Source: Tardiphaga sp. P9-11
Lineage (GTDB): Bacteria > Pseudomonadota > Alphaproteobacteria > Rhizobiales > Xanthobacteraceae
Assembly: GCF_008329525.1 (NCBI RefSeq)
Contig: NZ_NPKQ01000002.1
Span: forward strand, 1,240,001-1,304,000
DNA length: 64,000 nt
Direction of reading: 5' to 3'
In this document: positions 18,125 through 25,367 of the stretch, piece after piece
Layout: the number at the start of each line of letters is the position of its first letter
How positions within the stretch are numbered: the stretch's first letter is position 1
Program-made: the position numbers and the translations under genes
The notes under the pieces: model-generated
The model's database searches: none
What the model was told of the DNA's origin: nothing
What the model saw: the letters and a program-made list of their open reading frames with translations, nothing else

Positions 18125-19104
18125 GCATTCGTCCCGCCATCGCATGTCTCGGCGCAGGTCGCATGGGCCGCGGCATTGCCGTCGCCTTTGCCTATGCCGG
18201 CCACAATGTCGCGATAGTCGACTTCAAGGCGCGCTACGCCGACAAGTTCAAGGCGCTGGAAGCCGAGGCGCTCGGCGAGATTCGCAAGACTTTTGCCAGC
18301 ATGGCGCGCTTCGGCCTGCTCACTGAAGCCGACATTGAGACGCTGGTGTCGCGCGTCATCGTCGTCCCGGAAGCAGGTGCCGGCGCCGCGCTGAGCAGCT
18401 CTGCGATCATCTTCGAAGGCGTACCTGAAGTGCTCGATCAGAAGCGTGACGCGCTGGCCCGCGCGTCACAGCTCGCTGGTCCCTCACCGGTCATCGCATC
18501 GACGACCTCCACCATTCTGGTCGACGATATCTCCAGCGCCGTCGAGCATCCCGAACGCTTTCTCAATGCGCACTGGCTGAATCCGGCCTATCTCGTGCCG
18601 CTGGTCGAAGTCTCGCCAGGCGCCAAGACCGATCCGGCGGTCACCGCGCGGGTGAAGGAGATGCTCGAAGGCATCGGCAAAGTGCCGGTGGTTTGCGCCG
18701 CGACGCCCGGCTATATCGTACCGCGTATCCAGGCGATGGCCATGAACGAAGCGGCACGCATGGTCGAGGAAGGCGTTGCGAGCCCCGAGGATATCGACAA
18801 GGCGATCAAATACGGTTTCGGATTCCGCTTCGCGGTGCTGGGCCTGCTTGAATTCGTCGATTGGGGCGGCGGCGATATTCTGTACTACGCCAGCAAGTAC
18901 CTGACCGGTGCACTGAACAACGATCGCTATTCGTCGCCGGAGATCGTCGGCCGCAATATGGCCGAGGGCAAGATCGGCCTCAAGACCGGCGAAGGCTTCC
19001 TCAATTACGAGGGGCTCGATGTCGATGCCTATCGTGAAGGACGGCTGTCGGCCTTCGTGGATCTGCTGAAGCACTTTCAGCTGCAGAAGCCGCCGGTGCT
19101 TTGA
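18121..19104 (+). CDS. 3-hydroxyacyl-CoA dehydrogenase family protein
   Basis: 327-residue NAD-dependent dehydrogenase with an N-terminal 3HCDH_N Rossmann domain (CLGAGRMGRGIAVAFAYAG, residues 9-27) and a C-terminal 3HCDH domain (ATPGYIVPRIQAMAMNEAAR, then KTGEGFLNY). The AHWLNPAYLVPLVEV segment carries the His of the family's catalytic His-Glu pair. It oxidises a 3-hydroxyacyl-CoA to the 3-ketoacyl-CoA. It overlaps the opine dehydrogenase gene by ATGA and ends the plus-strand operon. With two acyl-CoA dehydrogenase-fold proteins, a crotonase and this enzyme the locus has most of a beta-oxidation set but no visible thiolase. Confidence 0.9.
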   Translation: MSIRPAIACLGAGRMGRGIAVAFAYAGHNVAIVDFKARYADKFKALEAEALGEIRKTFASMARFGLLTEADIETLVSRVIVVPEAGAGAALSSSAIIFEGVPEVLDQKRDALARASQLAGPSPVIASTTSTILVDDISSAVEHPERFLNAHWLNPAYLVPLVEVSPGAKTDPAVTARVKEMLEGIGKVPVVCAATPGYIVPRIQAMAMNEAARMVEEGVASPEDIDKAIKYGFGFRFAVLGLLEFVDWGGGDILYYASKYLTGALNNDRYSSPEIVGRNMAEGKIGLKTGEGFLNYEGLDVDAYREGRLSAFVDLLKHFQLQKPPVL

Positions 19105-19111
19105 GCACCGG
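19093..19111. terminator. Hairpin at the 3' end of the catabolic operon
   Basis: 8-bp perfect inverted repeat (CCGGTGCT/AGCACCGG, loop TTG) overlapping the stop of the 3-hydroxyacyl-CoA dehydrogenase gene, with a short T-containing tract beyond. It lies in the 17-bp gap between convergent operons. Confidence 0.45.
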
Positions 19112-19121
19112 CCAGTACTTT

Positions 19122-19886
19122 CTACACCTCCGGAAATCCGCGCAGCAGATAGCTGCGCAGCCAGTGCAGCAGGCTGTTCAGGATCAGACCGAGCATCGAG
19201 ATCATGATCAGGGGCACGAACATGTCCACGGTCTGGAACGTACGCGCGGCCTGCACCAGCATGTGACCGAGACCGTCGGTCGAGGTGATCATCTCGGCCA
19301 GGAACACCACGATGCAGGAGATCACGAGGCCGATGCGGCAGCCGGTGAGGATCGACGGCATCGCGGCGGGCAGCACCACCTTGAACAGGATCTGCCAGCG
19401 CGGCGTGCCGGCGGCCATCGCCGACCAGATCAGCTTCTGCTCGACCATCGACGCGCCGTAATAGGTCGAGAGCAGGATCGGAAACAGTGCGTCGGCGGTG
19501 ACGAGCGTGATCTTGGAGGCGTGGTCGAAGCCGAGGATCAGCAGCAGTGCCGGGTACAGCGCGATCTTCGGAATCGGCGCCAGCACGCGCACCAGCGGCT
19601 TGACCACAGCATTGATCGCCGGACTCACCGCTGCGGCAAGACCGATGAATACGCCGACAACGACCGCGATGCCGAAGCCGGCGAACAGACGGATCAGGGT
19701 CGCGGCGATATCGTGCAGGAAGTCGCCGTTGAAGAAGTCCTTCGCCAGCTTGCCGAACACGGCGCCCGGCGGCGGCAACAGGCTCGTCGGCGCGAAGCCA
19801 AAAGAGATCAGCGACTGCCACAGCGCGATGAACAGCACGATCGGCGTGATGCCCAGCAGAACCGAATTGATGCGTGTCTGGGTCAT
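19122..19886 (-). CDS. ABC transporter permease, NitT/TauT (SsuC/TauC-like) type, second copy
   Basis: 254-residue inner-membrane permease with about six hydrophobic helices and the EAA-type loop typical of this family (MAAGTPRWQILFKVVLPAA, followed by GCRIGLVIS). Such permeases import sulfonates, nitrate, pyrimidine precursors or aromatic acids. The ATG at 19886 is chosen over an upstream ATG because the upstream gene ends at 19894 and the hydrophobic N-terminus begins here. It is the last of three genes read ATPase-permease-permease. No periplasmic binding protein is encoded next to it. Confidence 0.87.
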   Translation of the reverse strand: MTQTRINSVLLGITPIVLFIALWQSLISFGFAPTSLLPPPGAVFGKLAKDFFNGDFLHDIAATLIRLFAGFGIAVVVGVFIGLAAAVSPAINAVVKPLVRVLAPIPKIALYPALLLILGFDHASKITLVTADALFPILLSTYYGASMVEQKLIWSAMAAGTPRWQILFKVVLPAAMPSILTGCRIGLVISCIVVFLAEMITSTDGLGHMLVQAARTFQTVDMFVPLIMISMLGLILNSLLHWLRSYLLRGFPEV

Positions 19887-19893
19887 GTTGCGC

Positions 19894-20676
19894 TCACGTG
19901 AAGCTGAGAGGCATGTCGTCACGCGGTTGCGACCAGCGCACCAGTGACAAGCGAAGCTTCTCGAAGGCCGCATCGAAGACGATGCCCATGGCGCCGATGA
20001 TCAGGATCATGGCGAACACTGTGTCGTATTGCGCCATGTCGAGCGAGTTGAACAGGATGTTGCCCGCGCCAGACTGGCGCGCGATCATCTCGGAGGTGAT
20101 CATCGTGATCAATGCCAGCACCAGACCGGTGCGGCAGCCCGTGAGAATTTCGGGCAGCGCCGCGGGCAGCACGATACGCAGCATGCGCATCGGCGCCGAC
20201 ATCCCCATCGCAGCACCGGACCACAGCATCTTCTCTTCGACGGCCTTGGAGCCCTGGAAGGCATGATAGATGATCGGCAGCGAGACGCCGAGGAAGATAA
20301 CGAGGATCTTGGAGACGTCGCCGACGCCCATCCACAGCATGATGATGGGCATCAGCGCCGCTTTCGGCACCGGATAGATGATCATCATCAGCGGATTGAA
20401 GAAGGCCGCGACGGCCTTGATGCGCCCCATCAGCAAACCGAGCGGGATCGCAAACATCACCGCGAGCACGAGGCCGATGGCCATGCGACGGATGGAATCG
20501 AGAATGTTCAGCAGCGATCCCTTGTCGCCGAGAATCGATGGAATGGCCTTGATCGCCTCCAGCGCGGTCGGAGAGCTTTCGGTATCCAGCCGCAGCGAGG
20601 CAATCTGCCAGACACACAGCAAGCCGATGCAGGCGAACAATGGCGAAAGTGTCTTGAGCACCCCGCGCACGGTCAT
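19894..20676 (-). CDS. ABC transporter permease, NitT/TauT type, first copy
   Basis: 260-residue inner-membrane permease with a signal-anchor-like first helix and the family EAA loop (AAMGMSAPMRMLRIVLPAA, then GCRTGLVLALITM). It pairs with the permease at 19122, so the transporter has a heterodimeric membrane part. The ATG at 20676 overlaps the stop of the ATPase gene (TGATG); a GTG one codon earlier is an alternative start. Role inferred: uptake of a substrate of the adjacent pathway. Confidence 0.87.
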   Translation of the reverse strand: MTVRGVLKTLSPLFACIGLLCVWQIASLRLDTESSPTALEAIKAIPSILGDKGSLLNILDSIRRMAIGLVLAVMFAIPLGLLMGRIKAVAAFFNPLMMIIYPVPKAALMPIIMLWMGVGDVSKILVIFLGVSLPIIYHAFQGSKAVEEKMLWSGAAMGMSAPMRMLRIVLPAALPEILTGCRTGLVLALITMITSEMIARQSGAGNILFNSLDMAQYDTVFAMILIIGAMGIVFDAAFEKLRLSLVRWSQPRDDMPLSFT

Positions 20677-21557
20677 CACAGATGATCCTTGCCGCCATCG
20701 TCGATCATCTTCTCGATATCGACGATGTATTTCTGGAAGCGCGCATCGAGCAAGAGGTCAGCACGCTTGCGCGGTCGCGGCAGGTCGATATCGACAATCT
20801 GCTTGATCGAGCCGGGCGAGCGCGACATCACGATCACCTTGTCAGAGAGATAGACGGCTTCCTCGACCGAATGCGTCACGAACAACACGGTCTTGCGCTG
20901 ACGATCCCAGATATCGAGCAGATCGTTCTGCAGCCGCGTGCGCGTATGCGCATCGAGCGCGCCAAACGGCTCGTCCATCAGCAAGACAGCAGGATCATAG
21001 GCGAGCGTACGTGCAATCGCGACGCGCTGTTTCATGCCGCCGGAGAGTTCTTTCGGATAGAAATTCTCGTAGCCCTTGAGGCCAACCATTTCCAAGAGCT
21101 TGCGGCCACGGGCTTCCGCTTCGGCCCTCTTCACGCCCTGCTGGCGCAGGCCGTACATGACGTTGCCGAGCACGTTCTTCCACGGGAACAGCGCGAATTC
21201 CTGAAACACCGGACCGCGGTCGGGACCCGGTCCCGTGATCGCCTTACCCTTCACCTTGGCCACGCCATCGGTCGGCTGCACGAAGCCACCGACAATATAG
21301 AGCAAGGTCGACTTGCCGCAGCCTGAAGGTCCAAGGATCGAGACGAAGGCGCCGTCTTCGATGGTGAGGTTGATATCCGACAGCGCCAGATGGCTTTGCT
21401 TGCCGGAGGTCTGGAAGCGCTGCGAGACGTGATCGATCTCGATCATCGCCGCTGCAGAATCGACACCGGAAGATTTGCGGCCGGAAACCGGTTCCGCATC
21501 AGTGTGAGCGTCCGAACGTAGCGACACCACCTGCATTCCCGGTCCTTCATTTGCCAT
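20676..21557 (-). CDS. ABC transporter ATP-binding protein, NitT/TauT (SsuB/TauB-like) type
   Basis: 293-residue ATPase. Walker A GPSGCGKST, signature LSGGMKQRVAIARTL, Walker B VLLMDEPFGALDAHTR and switch VTHSVEEAVYL are all intact. About 38 residues precede the usual domain start (MIEIDHVSQRF), making the N-terminus longer than typical; a start at an internal Met is possible. It heads the transporter operon, with operator site E 76-89 bp upstream of the annotated start, which ties the importer to the same regulon as the catabolic genes. Confidence 0.9.
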   Translation of the reverse strand: MANEGPGMQVVSLRSDAHTDAEPVSGRKSSGVDSAAAMIEIDHVSQRFQTSGKQSHLALSDINLTIEDGAFVSILGPSGCGKSTLLYIVGGFVQPTDGVAKVKGKAITGPGPDRGPVFQEFALFPWKNVLGNVMYGLRQQGVKRAEAEARGRKLLEMVGLKGYENFYPKELSGGMKQRVAIARTLAYDPAVLLMDEPFGALDAHTRTRLQNDLLDIWDRQRKTVLFVTHSVEEAVYLSDKVIVMSRSPGSIKQIVDIDLPRPRKRADLLLDARFQKYIVDIEKMIDDGGKDHL

Positions 21558-21632
21558 GCACGCATTGCAATCACGACGGCCCGACTGTGTCCATCATGCT
21601 GACGGACACAGCGTAGCCGGAAACTGCAATTA

Positions 21633-21646
21633 CTTTAAGCTTCAAA
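21633..21646 (-). promoter_or_regulatory. Operator site E (shared aromatic-locus palindrome)
   Basis: Minus-strand TTTGAAGCTTAAAG, close to a perfect palindrome around AAGCTT, upstream of the ABC transporter operon. It is the last copy seen and marks the right edge of the presumed regulon. Confidence 0.6.
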
Positions 21647-21675
21647 TTTATGCGGGCAACGCCTTTTTGCTAGTC

Positions 21676-21715
21676 AGCCCCTGCTGCGAACAGGTCAATT
21701 TCCGGCAGCAGGGCT
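21676..21715 (-). terminator. Hairpin downstream of the DUF3297 gene
   Basis: Inverted repeat of 11 bp (AGCCCTGCTGC with GCAGCAGGGCT, one-base bulge, 17-nt loop) some 20 bp after the DUF3297 stop. No T-run follows on the minus strand, so terminator function is tentative. Confidence 0.35.
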
Positions 21716-21733
21716 TTCGGCGCTTTCCCGGCC

Positions 21734-21984
21734 TTAATCGCGGAAATACGGCTCCACAGGGCCCGACAGCTTGATCAGCAGCGGATTGCCGTACCGGTCC
21801 TTTGCTGCACCTGCGGGCACCTTCACCCAGCCTTCGCTGACACAATACTCTTCGACATTGGTCTTCTCGGCGCCCTTGAAGCGAATGCCGACATCGCGCT
21901 GCAGCACTTCGGCATTGTAGAACGGGCTTCGCGGATCGGTGGACAGGCGATCGGGCAGATCGGTTGATGCGTTGGTGTTGTCGG

Positions 21985-21988
<4 letters not shown>
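21734..21988 (-). CDS. DUF3297 family protein
   Basis: 84-residue soluble protein recognisable as DUF3297 by the segments LPDRLSTDPRSPFYN, IRFKGAEKTNVEEYCVSEGW and the C-terminal KLSGPVEPYF. Function is unknown; the family is a conserved single-domain protein of Proteobacteria. Its ATG overlaps the stop of the glutathione peroxidase gene (ATGA), so the two are coupled, which may hint at a role in oxidative stress. No signal peptide or membrane segment. Confidence 0.88.
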
Positions 21989-22461
<473 letters not shown>

Positions 22462-22475
22462 CGCACTGATCCCTT

Positions 22476-23879
22476 TCAGGCCGTCATGGGATCGCAGGGC
22501 ATCGGCGGGGTACCGCCGGCCTCTATGGCTTCGCCGGCCAGCAGACACAGATCCTCGCGGTAGCGGCCGGCGACTACCTGCACACCGGTCGGCGCGCGGC
22601 CGACGAGGCCGGTGGCGACGCTCAGCGCCGGCAGGCCCATGAAGGGAATTCCAATTTGTGGCATCTGGGCGGCCCAAACGCGATCGAACGATTCCTGGCC
22701 CTGCATATCCAGATGATCCGGGAATGGCAGTTCGCCAGACATCGGCATCAGCACCACGCTGTAGGTCTGCAGGAATAGCTCCCAGTCGCGCACGAAGGTG
22801 GAGCGGCGCACCAGCGCCCGTGACAGGCCGCCGTTGTCGAAGTCGACCAGCTTGTCCTTCTGGCCGCGTAGGCAGACCAGCGCCGCGGGATCGCCCTCGC
22901 GCTCGGCAGCGTCCAGCATGCCCTGATAGCCATCGCCGAACCAGATTTGCGTCTGCAGCGCTGCGGCCTCGCGCAGCGCCGGCGTGTTCTCGACTTCCTC
23001 GACGATCCACCCTGCCCGCTCCAGCCGCTTTCCGGCATCGCGCACCGCGGCTTCGACATCGGCTGATATAGCAAGCCCGTCGGGCCGCAGACACATGGCG
23101 GCGCGCTTTGCGCGCTTTGGTCCTTCGAGCGGCGCCGGCACCCACCATGGATCGCGCGCGTCGGGCTGCGACATCGCGGCAAGGCCGAGGCGGACATCGT
23201 TGATGGTGCGCGCCAGCGGGCCTGACACCGCAGTGATCTGGCCGGAGATGATGCGCTCGGGCAACGCCTGATTATAGGCGGCGATGCGGCCGACGGTTGG
23301 ACGCAGACCGTGCACGCCGCAGGCATAAGCGGGATAGCGGATCGAGCCGGCGATATCGGTGCCATGGGCGATGTGACCGATGCCCGCGGCGACCGCGCTC
23401 CCCGCGCCACCTGACGAACCGCCCGGCGTCAGCGAGGGATCACGCGGGTTTTTGGTATCGCCATAGAGCTGATTGGTGGTGAACCAGCGATAGGAAAATG
23501 CCGGGCAATTGGTGCGGCCGATGATGACGGCGCCGGCCTTCAGCAGATTGTCGATCACCGGGCTGTTGGTCGTGGCGATGATGCCGTTCTGGATCTTCAC
23601 GCCGTTCGATGTCGGATAGGTCGCGTAATCGATATTCACCTTGACCGTGACAGGCACGCCGCCGAGCGGGCCGACATTCTCTCCATCAGCGATGGCCGCA
23701 TCGATCGCATCCGCCCGTGCCAGCGCCTCATCGGGCCGATGGTCGACCACGGCATTGACGGCGGGGTTCACTGCATCGAGCCGTGCGAGGCCAGCCACCG
23801 TCGCCTCCCTGGCGGACACCTTGCGGGTACGAATGAGTGCGGAGAGGTCAGTTGCCGACAGGCGCCAGAGATCGTTCAT
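22476..23879 (-). CDS. Amidase signature family amidase
   Basis: 467-residue amidase hydrolysing an amide to acid and ammonia. The Ser-cisSer-Lys triad is intact: Lys80 (VPVTVKVNID), Ser155 (TPGGSSGGAGSA) and nucleophile Ser179 (GTDIAGSIRYP), with the 75- and 24-residue spacings known for the family. The start at 23879 is supported by GGAG six bases upstream; a second ATG four codons earlier is possible. It stands 14 bp upstream of the peroxidase gene on the same strand, so co-transcription is likely. Substrate is unknown; nearness to the aromatic locus would allow aryl amides or nitrile-derived amides, but there is no direct sign. Confidence 0.92.
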   Translation of the reverse strand: MNDLWRLSATDLSALIRTRKVSAREATVAGLARLDAVNPAVNAVVDHRPDEALARADAIDAAIADGENVGPLGGVPVTVKVNIDYATYPTSNGVKIQNGIIATTNSPVIDNLLKAGAVIIGRTNCPAFSYRWFTTNQLYGDTKNPRDPSLTPGGSSGGAGSAVAAGIGHIAHGTDIAGSIRYPAYACGVHGLRPTVGRIAAYNQALPERIISGQITAVSGPLARTINDVRLGLAAMSQPDARDPWWVPAPLEGPKRAKRAAMCLRPDGLAISADVEAAVRDAGKRLERAGWIVEEVENTPALREAAALQTQIWFGDGYQGMLDAAEREGDPAALVCLRGQKDKLVDFDNGGLSRALVRRSTFVRDWELFLQTYSVVLMPMSGELPFPDHLDMQGQESFDRVWAAQMPQIGIPFMGLPALSVATGLVGRAPTGVQVVAGRYREDLCLLAGEAIEAGGTPPMPCDPMTA

Positions 23880-24522
23880 GCAGTGCTCCATTGCTTGTCG
23901 CTTGTTAACGCAGGCGGGCGGAGATTGCCAATCAGGCGCGATTTCGCAGTCTCGCGGCGCCGAAGCGTCCGAGTTATGAGCATTCCTTCCCACCCTCAAT
24001 CGAGAGGGCGTGCGGAACGCCGGGTGCCCGTTGCACCCTTGGACCTGATGCGATGCGGTCTTCCGCAATAGTGAATGCATCAGGACTTTCGGAGGCGCAG
24101 GGCGAGGAAGTGCCCAGCGTTCCGCACGCGGTGTTTGACGGGGTGCCCGGCTTTCCAGATGAATCCTCAGATCACCATTGTCTGACTCATTGCGATGAGT
24201 CGGATTAGCGCAGCCAAGAACCGAACGCCTCGGATGAAGTCGTCCGTCACACTGTCCAGGATTCTTTCCATCCAAAGGTCGGCCGTCTCCTTGCCAGTGG
24301 CAGTGCTGGCGCAGATCCGTCCTGCCCGAAGACAGACGTCCTCCATGAACCGCGTAACGCCGCATCTCCAGCGCCCACCGCATCCAGCCCCGCGACCGTG
24401 ACGATCGCGATCGCCCCTCTCATCGGGGCCGGACGATGTGGATAATAATCCTGAAAGGGATACTGTCAATGGGAGCTAGGAAAAAATGTTTAATCCGGCC
24501 CCAACCACAAAGGTCCCGAAGT
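23880..24522. other. Gene-free intergenic region with structured repeats
   Basis: Roughly 640 bp between the amidase start and the cytochrome c 3' end without a convincing coding region: open frames exist on both strands but none has an RBS with a recognisable protein. The part at 24008-24129 forms nested inverted repeats (separate entry). The segment 24130-24470 shows no clear gene, promoter or terminator to me. Confidence 0.55.
24008..24129. repeat. Nested inverted-repeat element (possible structured RNA or palindromic mobile repeat)
   Basis: Three nested stems: outer perfect 13 bp (GCGTGCGGAACGC at 24008-24020 with its complement at 24117-24129), middle 8 bp (CCTGATGC at 24044-24051 with GCATCAGG at 24077-24084), inner 5 bp (TGCGG/CCGCA at 24054-24067). 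The minus strand contains a GGTGCAACGGGCACCCGG-like core that I recall from intergenic repeats of Bradyrhizobium genomes; that recollection is unverified. Confidence 0.55.
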
Positions 24523-24550
24523 GACATCGCGCGGGCTCCCGCGCGATGTC
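24523..24550 (-). terminator. Strong hairpin at the end of the cytochrome c gene
   Basis: Perfect 13-bp inverted repeat (GACATCGCGCGGG/CCCGCGCGATGTC) with almost no loop, overlapping the stop codon of the cytochrome gene. No good T-run follows, so it could also stabilise the 3' end of the mRNA. Confidence 0.5.
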
Positions 24551-25127
24551 AGTTCACCCTTGCGAGAAAATACGCCAGCTCCACGATCTGCGCTTCGGAG
24601 ATCGACTGCATCACATCGGCCATGGTGGCATCGTAGCCGTGGCGGGAGTTGTCCTTGTATTCGCGCATGGTCTTGGCGAGATAATCCTCGCGCTGATTGG
24701 CAATGCGCGGAATGTTGTCGCGGCCGGAGAAATCCGCGTTGTGGCAGCTATCGCAGCGGAATTGCGAGGTCAGCGCCTTCGCCGCCTGCATCCGTGCAGG
24801 GTCGCCGGCTTCGCGCGCGACTGGCTTCGGCAGCGTCGCCAGATAATCCGAGAACAGGCGCAGATCGTCGTCGGTGAGCTCTTTGGCCATGTCGTTCATA
24901 GGCTCGGCGACACGAAGCTTCTCGCGAAACATATAGAGCTGGATCAGCGAATAGGCCGGCTGCTGCGCACCGAGCGACGGCGTGTTGTCGGTTTCAGACA
25001 CGCCCTTCTCGCCATGGCACGCAAGGCACGGCGCGGCGCGCTCGGTGATGGGTTCGGCTGACAGGGATGGCGTAGCGAGGCACGACAACGAGACGAGTGA
25101 GAGGACGATGACGGCAAACGGGCGCAT
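24549..25127 (-). CDS. Di-haem cytochrome c, periplasmic
   Basis: 192-residue exported cytochrome with a Sec signal peptide (about residues 1-24, ending LSAEP) and two c-type haem sites: CLACH at 34-38 and CDSCH at 125-129, with distal Met candidates downstream of each. The two domains resemble cytochrome c4/c553. It would carry electrons from a periplasmic dehydrogenase to the respiratory chain. It lies downstream of the PQQ sugar dehydrogenase gene on the same strand, though 240 bp of palindromic repeat separates them, which makes it the natural electron acceptor of that enzyme. Confidence 0.9.
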   Translation of the reverse strand: MRPFAVIVLSLVSLSCLATPSLSAEPITERAAPCLACHGEKGVSETDNTPSLGAQQPAYSLIQLYMFREKLRVAEPMNDMAKELTDDDLRLFSDYLATLPKPVAREAGDPARMQAAKALTSQFRCDSCHNADFSGRDNIPRIANQREDYLAKTMREYKDNSRHGYDATMADVMQSISEAQIVELAYFLARVN

Positions 25128-25152
25128 CGGGTTGCTTCTTTCGACTTAGCTC

Positions 25153-25289
25153 GTCATTCCGGGGCGCGCTCTTGCGCGAACCCGGAATCCCGACATGGCT
25201 GAACACTTTGAGATTCACCACCACTCCAATTGGAGTGGCTGAGGTCCGTACTTCAGCGTCTTCGCCGCTTTCGTACGCCCCGGAGTGAC
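25153..25289. repeat. Palindromic intergenic repeat
   Basis: Outer arms GTCATTCCGGGG (25153-25164) and CCCCGGAGTGAC (25278-25289) pair with one G-T; inside are a TTCCGGG/CCCGGAA stem and a perfect 18-bp palindrome CCACTCCAATTGGAGTGG at 25221-25238. GTCATTCCGGGG-type ends are common in dispersed intergenic palindromes of Bradyrhizobium relatives. Confidence 0.6.
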
Positions 25290-25311
25290 AGTGGAAATAA
25301 AACACTTCTGG

Positions 25312-25355
25312 ATTCCGGGTTCACGCGCGCGAAGATGCGCGCGTGAACCGGGAAT
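25312..25355. repeat. Long hairpin after the PQQ dehydrogenase gene
   Basis: 19-bp stem with one mismatch (ATTCCGGGTTCACGCGCGC pairs with 25337-25355), 6-nt loop, 12 bp beyond the dehydrogenase stop. It shares the ATTCCGGG end with the neighbouring repeat and may serve as mRNA 3' end or terminator. Confidence 0.6.
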
Positions 25356-25367
25356 GACGGTGTTTGG

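Noticed and set aside
22476-24383. Amidase extended to 635 residues
   Set aside because: The extra N-terminal part crosses the repeat-rich intergenic region, has no RBS, and the family N-terminus begins at 23879.
24167-24469. Open frame of 100 residues on the minus strand in the gene-free region
   Set aside because: No RBS, Arg/Gly-rich composition like random GC-rich frames, overlapping frames of similar length on both strands, and no recognisable domain.
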